A DNA stretch of 64,000 nt from Alphaproteobacteria bacterium (GTDB lineage: Bacteria > Pseudomonadota > Alphaproteobacteria > UBA8366): NCBI GenBank assembly GCA_021774335.1, contig JAJFJD010000033.1:62001-126000 (forward strand), in the 5' to 3' direction. The translations under genes and the position numbers were made by a program. This document shows, in pieces, positions 48,412 through 56,526 of the stretch. Every line of letters begins with the position of its first letter. Position 1 is the first letter of the stretch. The notes beneath the pieces were generated by a model that saw only the letters and a list, made by a program, of their open reading frames with translations, did not search any database and was not told the DNA's origin.

Positions 48412-48454
48412 AAAGTACCACCAGAGGTTATCCGTCGAATTGAGCTAGCTCAAT
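48412..48454 (-). promoter_or_regulatory. Candidate FNR/CRP-type promoter of the SQR unit
   Basis: ATTGAGCTAGCTCAAT (48439-48454) is a perfect 16-bp palindrome with TTGA and TCAA ends, the pattern of FNR/CRP-family sites. A weak -10 (TACTTT, 48417-48412) would give a start near 48405, placing the palindrome centre about 41.5 nt upstream, the classical class II activator position. Binding is inferred. Confidence 0.6.
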
Positions 48455-48523
48455 ATCGCGAGCGCCGCGATCCCCGGCCTCACGAACGAATGTTGGAAAC
48501 TAAAGTGTCCTGAAGATGGCGTA

Positions 48524-48544
48524 CCGGTTCGAGAAGAGAACCGG
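48524..48544 (-). terminator. Perfect hairpin downstream of the TauD gene
   Basis: CCGGTTC and GAACCGG, 7 bp, with a 7-nt loop, about 100 nt past the stop of the minus-strand TauD gene at 48641. It overlaps the left part of the TauD relic. No U-tract, so only a possible terminator. Confidence 0.4.
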
Positions 48545-48595
48545 GGCCCTAGACATCATTCCCACTGGCGCGAAACCAGGCGCCCAAGGACGAGG
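48527..48595 (+). pseudogene. Relic of a TauD-type gene start
   Basis: This 69-nt stretch aligns without gaps to 51183-51251, the ribosome site and first codons of the intact TauD gene: about 50 of 69 positions match, including a 16-nt exact block (48550-48565 with 51206-51221). Its translation DIIPTGAKPGAQGRG recalls DIIPTSAKLGAEIRG of the intact gene. The start codon is lost (GGG for GTG) and no open frame continues. It appears to be a decayed partial duplicate. Confidence 0.65.
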
Positions 48596-48640
48596 GTCTC
48601 AGCCGAATGACCAAATAACAGTGTGTGTATGTACCGTGGG

Positions 48641-49525
48641 TTAATACGGCTTGGTGCCGCGAACGACGGTGCGGTGCAGCAGTCTCGTGTACTTGTCCAT
48701 CTCGAAATCAGCGGCGGCACGGTGCAACAGGCAACGATTGTCCCACATCACCACCTGTCCTTCTTTCCAATAGTGGGTGTATTGGAAACGGGGGTGCGTC
48801 GCAAAATCCAGTAGCTGATACAACAACGCCCGGCCTTCGCCGACCGGCATCCCCTCGACATGCGACGTATGGGTGCCAACGTAGAGCGTTTTTCTGCCGG
48901 TGCCGGGATGCGTGCGCACCATGGGGTGCACGACGGGCGGCCGTTCCTTCTTCTGCTCCTCGGTCGCCGGCCGGTTGAACGTGTTGTTGCGACTGGCCTC
49001 CCAGCTATGGACCGCGCGTAACCCGGCGATCTTTTCTTTCATTTCCTCCGGCAATGCCTCATACGCCAGCTGCATATTGGCGAACTGCGTGCCGCCGCCC
49101 TGGGGCGGAATCGTGATCGCATGCAGGATCGTCGAGAGCGACGGAATCTCGTGATACGACTTATCGGTGTGCCAGAAGAAATTGCCGCTGCTGCGGGGCG
49201 TTTTTGTAGGGTTGCCCTCCGGGTCGAGGTTGGACACCAGATGGACGTCGCCGAAGGTTTTCCCATCGTAGTTGCGCGCCACATGCTGTTCCATCTCGCC
49301 GAACCGCATCGTGAAGGCCACCTGCGCTTCCTTGCTCAAATCCTGGTCAGGGAAGATCAGAACCTGATGCGCGTTCAAAGCATCTAGAATAGCGTCGCGC
49401 ACGGCATCATCGAAAGGCTTCGACAGATCGACCCCGCTGATCTCCGCGCCCATAACCCGGCCCACCGGCGTAACGATGAAAGGCACCGTCCCTGCTCCGC
49501 CGTCGATCGCGCCTGTTACGCTCAT
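48641..49525 (-). CDS. TauD/TfdA family dioxygenase (1)
   Basis: A 294-aa Fe(II)/2-oxoglutarate oxygenase. Iron ligands: His119 and Asp121 in FFWHTDKSYHE, distal His268 in MWDNRCLLHRAA; Arg281 and Arg285 are candidates for the 2-oxoglutarate salt bridge. The ATG at 49525 has GGAGATT upstream and is preferred over TTG at 49531. The family oxidises taurine, 2,4-D, alkyl sulfates and similar acids. Substrate unknown. Confidence 0.92.
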   Translation of the reverse strand: MSVTGAIDGGAGTVPFIVTPVGRVMGAEISGVDLSKPFDDAVRDAILDALNAHQVLIFPDQDLSKEAQVAFTMRFGEMEQHVARNYDGKTFGDVHLVSNLDPEGNPTKTPRSSGNFFWHTDKSYHEIPSLSTILHAITIPPQGGGTQFANMQLAYEALPEEMKEKIAGLRAVHSWEASRNNTFNRPATEEQKKERPPVVHPMVRTHPGTGRKTLYVGTHTSHVEGMPVGEGRALLYQLLDFATHPRFQYTHYWKEGQVVMWDNRCLLHRAAADFEMDKYTRLLHRTVVRGTKPY

Positions 49526-49574
49526 CTCCAATCTCCGTTTGCTAGCTTATCCATCAGTCCAACAATTTAGGCCT

Positions 49575-49606
49575 CGCGGCCACGGCTGGGCAAATCGTGG
49601 CGCGCG
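49575..49606 (-). terminator. Possible hairpin between CmcJ-like and TauD genes
   Basis: GCCACG and CGTGGC, perfect 6 bp with an 11-nt loop, flanked by further CG-rich partial pairing. No U-tract. Confidence 0.3.
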
Positions 49607-49688
49607 CCCATCTATGCCCGCGACGCATCCGCCGCCGTCAGCGGCTAGCCGACGATGCTCTCGCCTTGGCCGAGATGCGCATTCCTTC

Positions 49689-50966
49689 TCAAAAGAAGAC
49701 AAAGGATCGGACGACGACGTTCTTGCGGCAAGGGGCGTCGTCCGGTGCCGTTGGATCGATGCAGGCGGTATGAAATGACCAACGCGAAACCGAGCCATCG
49801 GTCACGGAGTCATAGCACTTGAGCATCGAGACCTCAGTCGGCTTTTGGTCAGGAAACCAGTACCACTCATGGTCGGGTCGGTAGGTGAAACGCGTGGTTT
49901 CGCCGACACGGTCGTCGTAGATCCGGTAGTTGGTGATGTACGGCTGGTCCGCGAAAGAAGGCCAGGCACAGAGCACGAAGGGGTTCTGCCGTACGGTCTC
50001 TATCGGCTTGGCAAGATTGATCGACATGAACCGCCGCGACATCTTCGCGTCGGCTTCCTCCTCCGTGTAGTGCTGCTCACGACCGAAGTTCCGCAGATTT
50101 TTCGTGAGCAACTCGCGGCAGCGCACCCGGCCGCTGTTGTCGTTTAGATCGTTATGCACGAGATTCGCGTAATTCGCGTTCACACCCGGGTTCTTGTTGT
50201 CCTGATCTTCCGTGCGGTCGCCCTCATAGTCCTGGTCGAACACATCGTGGTTGTAGACGAACGCATCCGTCGCATCCGGAAAGAACTCCAAGAGGAGCTT
50301 TTCGATCTCCGGATAGAGCACCTGTTCCACCTCCACCGAATCGTAAAAATTTTCGCACTTGGACTCGCAGTGCGCCAGCGAGACGCCGAGCCTGTCCATG
50401 CATTCGGGGCTGTTGGGCGAGAGACCCGGGTAATACTCCTCCATACGCCGCGCATCGCGCATCACCTGCGGGAAATAGAGGCACCGCCGCTTGATGTCCG
50501 TCTCTTCCTTGCTCATCGCTTCCGCTTCGGCCTCGCGTGCCGGGTCGCGCCAGAGTGCATTGGAAGAGACGATGGAATAGGTCGGTTGCTCGTAGATGGC
50601 ATAGCGCAGCGGAAGCGCTAAGCCGCCTTCAGGCGCTTCGATATTGTTCGACCGGATGTAATCCAGGCATTCCGAGTATTCACGGAACCCGACGCCCCAT
50701 TTGGTCTCGATGGGGCCGGGCGGAGCGTTCTCGAGCATGTCGATAATCTTCTGCCCCGTCCCCTCGGCAATCTGGCTGAAAGCCGCTTCGGTTGCCGCAG
50801 CAGTTCCCGCATCCCCGCTCTGATCGAGCGACATGTAGGATAAACCGCCGTTCGCAGCGATGGGTGGTGGCTGTCCTTCGGTGATTTGAAGGGAAGGCAC
50901 ATAGGCCGGCGAATTTGTTTCCGTCCCCGTCCCAATGTGGTTCTCGTTGACCTTGAGCCGATCCAT
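49689..50966 (-). CDS. CmcJ/NvfI-family oxidoreductase-like protein
   Basis: A 425-aa protein assigned to the CmcJ/NvfI/AsaB family by its second half: LVHNDLNDNSGRV with probable His/Asp metal ligands, MSINLAKPIETVRQNPFVLC (the usual NxWRPI region), TRFTYRPDHEWYWFPDQ and MLKCYDS, ending RWSFHTACIDPTAPDD. Related proteins take part in cephamycin and fungal metabolite oxidation. The first 140 residues have no recognised similarity, making it longer than usual. The ATG at 50966 has AGAGGG before it; the upstream extension to 51284 overlaps the divergent TauD gene and is not used. Confidence 0.72.
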   Translation of the reverse strand: MDRLKVNENHIGTGTETNSPAYVPSLQITEGQPPPIAANGGLSYMSLDQSGDAGTAAATEAAFSQIAEGTGQKIIDMLENAPPGPIETKWGVGFREYSECLDYIRSNNIEAPEGGLALPLRYAIYEQPTYSIVSSNALWRDPAREAEAEAMSKEETDIKRRCLYFPQVMRDARRMEEYYPGLSPNSPECMDRLGVSLAHCESKCENFYDSVEVEQVLYPEIEKLLLEFFPDATDAFVYNHDVFDQDYEGDRTEDQDNKNPGVNANYANLVHNDLNDNSGRVRCRELLTKNLRNFGREQHYTEEEADAKMSRRFMSINLAKPIETVRQNPFVLCAWPSFADQPYITNYRIYDDRVGETTRFTYRPDHEWYWFPDQKPTEVSMLKCYDSVTDGSVSRWSFHTACIDPTAPDDAPCRKNVVVRSFVFF

Positions 50967-51116
50967 GGCATGCCCTCTGGATAAAATTACATTTTGCCTC
51001 CGAATACCGTAGTCGCAGCGTCGGCACCTGACAAATCCGGGATGACGAATGATGAAGCCAGATCGCCGCAAAGGGTCAAAAACGGACGCATGGGAATCGA
51101 TGCGAATGTCTGTTTG

Positions 51117-51130
51117 AAACCGATCGGTTT
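51117..51130. promoter_or_regulatory. Perfect 14-bp palindrome in the CmcJ/TauD divergent region
   Basis: AAACCGATCGGTTT, self-complementary, 69 nt before the TauD start and 151 nt before the CmcJ-like start. The arrangement fits an operator of a LacI-like or similar dimeric repressor; no such regulator gene is adjacent. Confidence 0.5.
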
Positions 51131-51198
51131 TGGGCATTTCCGCCAACGCTGTAGAATGGCTGAACTTGGTATTGGACTGCCTGTTCGAGGAGAAGACC

Positions 51199-52065
51199 GT
51201 GACAATAGACATCATTCCCACCAGCGCTAAGCTCGGCGCGGAAATCCGGGGAGTCGACCCTGCCACGGATATCGATCCCAACACCCAAAAACGGCTCCGC
51301 GCGGCATTGGCGGATCACTCGGTTCTGCTGATCCGCGGACAATCCCTCGCGGTCGACGATCAAATCCGATTTGCGCAATGCTTCGGTGACCTCGGCGCAA
51401 TTGCCGACACGTTGCTGGGCCTGGGCAAACGCGACTACCAGCCAGACGAAATCCCGGAATGCGTAAGCGTCATTTCAAATATCAAAATCGACGGCAAGAA
51501 TATCGGCGGCCTCGGTGACGGTGAATGCTTCTGGCATACCGACAGCGGTTTCGCCGAAACACCGCCGTCGGCAAGCGTGCTGCATTCGGTCGAACTGCCG
51601 GCCAACGGGGGCAATACCGCCTTCCTCGATATGATCGACGCGCTCGATACCTTGCCAGCCGATCTTCGGTCCCGGATCGAGGGGCACAGCATCCGCCACT
51701 CGCAGGTCTATGACAGCGCCGGCACAAAACGTCCCGCCTATGACGAGGTCAGCGACATCACGCAGGCGCCCGGACCAGAGCATCCGATCATCCGAACGAT
51801 TCCCGAGAGTGGACAGCAATGCCTCTATCTCGGTCGCCGGTTGGGCGCCTATATCGTCGGCCTTCCGGTCGAGGAGAGCGAAGCGCTGTTGGATGCGTTA
51901 TGGGAGCATACGGTGCAGGATCACCGGATCTGGTCGCACAAATGGGGGCTCGGCGATACGGTGATCTGGGACAACCGGGTCACCATGCATCATCGCGACC
52001 CGTTCGACCCGGCAGATCGCCGCCGGCTGCACAAGGTGCAAGTCGCGGGCGAGCGGCCAAGATAG
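51199..52065 (+). CDS. TauD/TfdA family dioxygenase (2)
   Basis: A 288-aa Fe(II)/2-oxoglutarate oxygenase. Start is GTG at 51199, preceded by GAGGAG seven bases upstream. Iron ligands: His113 and Asp115 in FWHTDSGFAE, distal His264 in WDNRVTMHHRD; the RRRL arginines follow. Divergent from the CmcJ-like gene and convergent with the GMC oxidoreductase. The 5' end is partly duplicated as a relic at 48.5 kb. Substrate unknown. Confidence 0.92.
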   Translation: MTIDIIPTSAKLGAEIRGVDPATDIDPNTQKRLRAALADHSVLLIRGQSLAVDDQIRFAQCFGDLGAIADTLLGLGKRDYQPDEIPECVSVISNIKIDGKNIGGLGDGECFWHTDSGFAETPPSASVLHSVELPANGGNTAFLDMIDALDTLPADLRSRIEGHSIRHSQVYDSAGTKRPAYDEVSDITQAPGPEHPIIRTIPESGQQCLYLGRRLGAYIVGLPVEESEALLDALWEHTVQDHRIWSHKWGLGDTVIWDNRVTMHHRDPFDPADRRRLHKVQVAGERPR

Positions 52066-52083
52066 CCCCGCTGCTATTTTGAC

Positions 52084-53679
52084 TTAGGCCGCCGCGTCCT
52101 CGCGGATCATCATGGCACCTTTTTCCGCAATCATGATCGTCGGTGCGTTCGTGTTGCCGGTCGTCACGGTCGGCATCACCGACGCATCGATCACGCGCAA
52201 TCCCTCGATCCCATGCACCCGCAGACGGGAGTCGACCACCGCCATCGGGTCCTCACCCATCTTGCAGGTGCCGACCGGGTGATAGATCGTCGTGCCCTGG
52301 CTTTGCGCGTATTCCCGCACTTCGTCGATGGTGTCCATCGGCGTACCGGGGCGTACTTCGCCCTCGGTATAATTGGCCAAGGCGGGCGCGGCAAATACCT
52401 TGCGCGTCTGCTCGATCCCCGCCTTGAGAACATGCAGATCGCTTTCCGCGGACAGATAGTTCGGGCGAATAACCGGCGGCTCGAACGGGTCGGCACTGCC
52501 CGCCATGATCGTACCCCGGCTTTCCGGTCGTGCCGGACAGATTGCCACCGCCATGCCGGGTTTGCGTTCCAGGACATTCTTGCGGTTCGGCTCGAAGCTG
52601 ACCGGCGCGAACAACAATTGCAGGTCCGGGCTGCTCAATCCTTCGCGGCTGCGGGTAAACATCATCGCGCTGGTCGCCCCGAAGGTCAGGGCACCATCGC
52701 CGCGCAACACCCAGCGGATCACTTCGGGCACGACACGAGGAAACCGCGCCTGCTGGTTCATCGACACCGCATTCTTCACCCGGTGCGCGATGCGGACGAC
52801 GTAGTGATCCGACAGGTTGCCGCCAACCCCAGGCAGGTCGTGCAGCGTCTCGATACCGAGCGACTGCAGATGCGCGCCCGGCCCGATGCCCGACACCTGC
52901 AAAAGATGCGGCGAGTTGATTGCACCGCCGCAGACGACGACCTCACGGTCAGCACGAAGCTCGCGCATCTGGCCACCCTGCCGGAAGGAAACGCCCACGC
53001 ATTTTTTGCCTTCGAACAGCAGCTTCGCCGCCATCGCGTCGGTCTCGATCTTGAGATTCGGCCGGCCCTTTGCCTCGGCGAGGAAGGTCTGCGCGGTGGA
53101 CGCCCGGCGGCGGCCCATCCTAGTCATCTGCGAATAGCCGACGCCTTCCTGCTGCGCCCCGTTGTAGTCCGCCGTCAGGGGAAATCCGGCCTGTTGCGCC
53201 GCTTCGACGAAAAGGTCGGTCAGCGGCAAAATCGTGCGCGCCTCTTCCACCTTGAGCGGCCCGCCTCTGCCCCGGTAAGCTGAATCGCCGCCTTCGAGAA
53301 AGTCTTCGGATTTCTGGAAGAACGGCAGTATCTCGTCATAGGACCAGCCCTTGCAGCCGCGCTGCGCCCAGCCGTCATAGTCGGTGCTGTTGCCGCGTAC
53401 ATACTGCATGCCGTTAATCGAACTCGATCCGCCCAGCACCTTGCCGCGCGGCCAATGGATGCGGCGGCCGCCGCTGCCGGGCTCGGGCTCGCTGCTGTAC
53501 ATCCAGTTGATGGACTTGTTGTACAGAAGTGTGCGAACGCCGGCAGGAATATGGATGAACGGATTGACGTCCTTGGGACCCGCCTCAAGCAGGACGACAT
53601 CGGCGCCGTCCTCGCTTAGCCGGTTGGCCATGACGCAACCGGCCGAGCCCGCGCCAACGACGATATAGTCGATACTCAT
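52084..53679 (-). CDS. GMC family oxidoreductase
   Basis: A 531-aa FAD-dependent glucose-methanol-choline oxidoreductase. N-terminal dinucleotide motif [23 protein letters not shown] signature [19 protein letters not shown], and C-terminal [19 protein letters not shown] with active-site histidine region NTNAPTIM. These enzymes oxidise primary alcohols, choline or polyethylene-glycol-like compounds. It lies 77 nt downstream of the MoaD-like gene on the same strand. Substrate unknown. Confidence 0.94.
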   Translation of the reverse strand: MSIDYIVVGAGSAGCVMANRLSEDGADVVLLEAGPKDVNPFIHIPAGVRTLLYNKSINWMYSSEPEPGSGGRRIHWPRGKVLGGSSSINGMQYVRGNSTDYDGWAQRGCKGWSYDEILPFFQKSEDFLEGGDSAYRGRGGPLKVEEARTILPLTDLFVEAAQQAGFPLTADYNGAQQEGVGYSQMTRMGRRRASTAQTFLAEAKGRPNLKIETDAMAAKLLFEGKKCVGVSFRQGGQMRELRADREVVVCGGAINSPHLLQVSGIGPGAHLQSLGIETLHDLPGVGGNLSDHYVVRIAHRVKNAVSMNQQARFPRVVPEVIRWVLRGDGALTFGATSAMMFTRSREGLSSPDLQLLFAPVSFEPNRKNVLERKPGMAVAICPARPESRGTIMAGSADPFEPPVIRPNYLSAESDLHVLKAGIEQTRKVFAAPALANYTEGEVRPGTPMDTIDEVREYAQSQGTTIYHPVGTCKMGEDPMAVVDSRLRVHGIEGLRVIDASVMPTVTTGNTNAPTIMIAEKGAMMIREDAAA

Positions 53680-53756
53680 AATGTTTCGGTCTCCAAAGGA
53701 CGGTGGAAGACCAAAACTGTATCCCTAACGCCGGATCGGCGACAAATCGGGCGGGA

Positions 53757-54023
53757 TCAACCGCCTTCGAGTTTCGGGATGAAGAAGACTTCGCTGCCTT
53801 CCCGGACCGGCTGGACGTAGTTGCCAGACTCGTGAATCTCACCGTCGATGGCAACTGTCGTCTCTTCTTCGAGATGTTCGGCCAAGCCCGGATACTGCGC
53901 ATCCAGCGCCTTGATGACGCCGCGCAGATTCCGGGCTTGAATCTCGAACTCTTTCTTGCCGCCCGTATACAGGTGGCTCAGTCCATCAGTAAAAACGACG
54001 CGTACGGTGACGTCGCCATCCAT
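53757..54023 (-). CDS. MoaD/ThiS-like ubiquitin-fold sulfur carrier
   Basis: An 88-aa beta-grasp protein ending in Gly-Gly (KLEGG), the feature required for thiocarboxylate formation. It has the FFIPKLEGG end and a VAIDGEIH strand as in MoaD. The XDH-type gene ends 3 nt upstream, and its ribosome site GGAGGTGAG lies inside that gene, so the two are coupled. The carrier could serve molybdopterin synthesis or sulfuration of this enzyme. Confidence 0.82.
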   Translation of the reverse strand: MDGDVTVRVVFTDGLSHLYTGGKKEFEIQARNLRGVIKALDAQYPGLAEHLEEETTVAIDGEIHESGNYVQPVREGSEVFFIPKLEGG

Positions 54024-54026
54024 GAC

Positions 54027-56306
54027 TTAGAGCTCACCTCCGTCACGATGGTCGAGCGCTTCCAGCAGTTTCGGCGGTGACATCGGCAGCGAGTCCATCC
54101 GCCGTCCGGTCGCGTTGGCGATCGCGTTCGCGATTGCCGCCATCGTCGGGCAGATGTTGACCTCGCCGACGCCCTTGACGCCAAACGGATGGTTCGGGTT
54201 CGGCACCTCGACGACGACCGTCTCGATGTATGGCAGGTCTGAAGCGACAGGCACCCGATAGTCGAGGAATCCGGCGTTGGAAAGCCGGCCGTCGGAATCG
54301 TAGATGTATTCCTCGTTCAGCGCCCAGCCGATGCCCTGGACGACACCGCCCTGCATCTGCCCCTCGACATAGCCCTTGTGGATCGCCCGGCCCGCATCCT
54401 GCGCGCAAACTGCTCGCAGGACCGTGACCTTGCCGGTATCCGGGTCGACCTCGACGTCGATGAACTGGGTACAGAAGCCCGGCGCCTGACCGCCCGCCGC
54501 GACCGAATTCGACGTGCCGATCGGTCCACCGGTGGCGCCCGCCTTGGCGGCGATTTCGCCAATCGACAGCGGATCGAAGTCGCCGACGTTGCTGCTGGCC
54601 GGACGGGCCTGCCCGTCTTCCCAGACCACCGCGTCCACATCGACATCCCAGATGATCGCGGCGCGTTTGCGAAGATCCTCGATCACCTTCTCGCAGGCGC
54701 CGATCACCGCCATGCCGCTGGCGTAGGTCACCCGCGAACCGCCGGTGACATGCGTGTAGGGCACGGACGTGGTGTCGTTCACCGTAGCGCGGACCTGTTC
54801 GTAGTCGATACCAAGCGTCTCGGCGGCCATGATCGCCATAGAGGCGCGCGACCCGCCAATGTCGGGGCTGCCCGTGGCGACCACAACAGTGCCGTCCGCG
54901 TTGACATATACGGTAGCGCCGGACTCACCCGCGCCATTGAACCAGTAACCCGATGCGACGCCCCGCCCCTGGTTCGGCCCCAGCTTTTCCTTATAGCCTG
55001 GGTGTTCCAGGATCGCCTCGACCGTTTCGCTGTACCCTTCGTGGGCGAGCTTCGGCCCGGCAATGGTCTGCGTGCCGATATGCGCCGCATTCTTGTGCCG
55101 GAATTCGAGCGGATCCATGCCGATCTTCTTGGCCAGGATATCCAGCGCGCTTTCCGCGGCGAAGTTGGAAATCGGCGATCCCGGCGCGCGGTATGCCGCC
55201 GCCTTCGGCCGGTTCGACACAACATCGAAGCCTTCGGTGTGCTGGTTCGGAATGTCGTAAGGCGCGAAGGCGCACATACAGGCATTCATGACCGGGGAGC
55301 CCGGGAAAGCGCCCGACTGGAATTTAAACTTGCCCTGGGCTGCGGTGATCGTGCCGTCCTTCTTGGCGCCGACCTTGATCCACATGGACGCGCCCGACGT
55401 CGGTCCGGTCGCCCGGAACACTTCGTCGCGCGACATGGCGAGCCTGACCGGCGCGCCGGATTTCTTCGACAGGACCATGGCCACCGGCTCGACGTAGACA
55501 ACCGTCTTGCCGCCAAAACCGCCGCCGATTTCCGCCGGGTTCACTTTCAAGTTGCCGAGCTTCATACCGACGATCTTTGCCGTCAGGTTACGGACCACGA
55601 AATGGCCCTGGCTCGCGCTCCACAACTCGCCTTGACCGTCGGGGTCATAGCGGGCGAGACAGGCATGCGGCTCGATATAGGCCTGATGCACAGGCTTGGT
55701 CTTGAACTCATGTTCGATAATTTCGTCCGCTTCCGCGAAGCCGGCCTCGATGTCGCCGATCTCGAACGTCACATTGCGCGCCACATTGGACGGCTTGGTC
55801 GGCGCCGGCTCGACGCCGCGGGTGATCATGTCGTCGAACAACAAAGGCGCGTCCGGAGCCATCGCCTCATCGACATCGATGACATGCGGCAGTACTTCGT
55901 AGTCGACCTCGATCAGCGAAATTGCCTTGTTGGCGATCGCCGCACTCGTGGCCGCGACGGCGGCGACGGCATGTCCGTCGTACATCGCCTTTTCGCGCGC
56001 CATGATGTTTCGGGTGATGTGCCAGAAGTTAACCTGGACACGGGCCGCGCCGACATAGGCGAAATTCTGATCGGGAAAGTCCTCGGCGGTCATCACCGCT
56101 TTGACGCCCGGCAAGGCCTCGGCCTTGGAGGTATCAATCGATTTAATGAGCGCATGTGCGTGCGGGCTGCGCAGAAACTTGCCGTGCAACATGCCGGGAA
56201 GGTTGTAGTCGTTGCCAAACTTCGCAACGCCAGTAACCTTCGGCACACCGTCCGGACGAATAGGAGCGGTGCCGACGTACTTATATGGACTCTTGATTTC
56301 GTTCAT
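54027..56306 (-). CDS. Xanthine dehydrogenase-family molybdopterin-binding subunit
   Basis: A 759-aa large subunit of the XDH/CO-dehydrogenase/aldehyde oxidase family. N-terminal aldehyde-oxidase hammerhead domain (about 10-125, GVAKFGNDYNLPGMLHGKFL), then the molybdopterin domains with EIGGGFGGKTVVYVEP and the C-terminal VKGVGEVNICPTMAAIANAI. The [2Fe-2S] and FAD subunit genes that normally accompany it are absent nearby; they may be elsewhere or replaced by the GMC protein or a cytochrome. Substrate is likely an aldehyde or N-heterocycle. Confidence 0.9.
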   Translation of the reverse strand: MNEIKSPYKYVGTAPIRPDGVPKVTGVAKFGNDYNLPGMLHGKFLRSPHAHALIKSIDTSKAEALPGVKAVMTAEDFPDQNFAYVGAARVQVNFWHITRNIMAREKAMYDGHAVAAVAATSAAIANKAISLIEVDYEVLPHVIDVDEAMAPDAPLLFDDMITRGVEPAPTKPSNVARNVTFEIGDIEAGFAEADEIIEHEFKTKPVHQAYIEPHACLARYDPDGQGELWSASQGHFVVRNLTAKIVGMKLGNLKVNPAEIGGGFGGKTVVYVEPVAMVLSKKSGAPVRLAMSRDEVFRATGPTSGASMWIKVGAKKDGTITAAQGKFKFQSGAFPGSPVMNACMCAFAPYDIPNQHTEGFDVVSNRPKAAAYRAPGSPISNFAAESALDILAKKIGMDPLEFRHKNAAHIGTQTIAGPKLAHEGYSETVEAILEHPGYKEKLGPNQGRGVASGYWFNGAGESGATVYVNADGTVVVATGSPDIGGSRASMAIMAAETLGIDYEQVRATVNDTTSVPYTHVTGGSRVTYASGMAVIGACEKVIEDLRKRAAIIWDVDVDAVVWEDGQARPASSNVGDFDPLSIGEIAAKAGATGGPIGTSNSVAAGGQAPGFCTQFIDVEVDPDTGKVTVLRAVCAQDAGRAIHKGYVEGQMQGGVVQGIGWALNEEYIYDSDGRLSNAGFLDYRVPVASDLPYIETVVVEVPNPNHPFGVKGVGEVNICPTMAAIANAIANATGRRMDSLPMSPPKLLEALDHRDGGEL

Positions 56307-56526
56307 TAGTAGACCCTTTCACAGCGGTACGCTTTCCCCAAACTCCGATGCATTTTCAAAGGAAACCGGGCAACGACGCTGACCGCTCACACCCGTCCGA
56401 CCGCGACGCGCCCGAAGGCACCCTATCCGGCCGGGGGAGATTGATTGATTCGCTTAACCCCAAGTCTAGCGTTGCGGGAAATATCGACGCAAGTTGTATT
56501 ACCATGGCACCCGCGACAGGGCGAAT

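Noticed and set aside
49689-50966. Cephamycin-type antibiotic cluster suggested by CmcJ-like and isopenicillin-N-synthase-like proteins.
   Set aside because: No ACV synthetase, expandase or carbamoyltransferase is present, and the similarity is only to broad oxygenase families.
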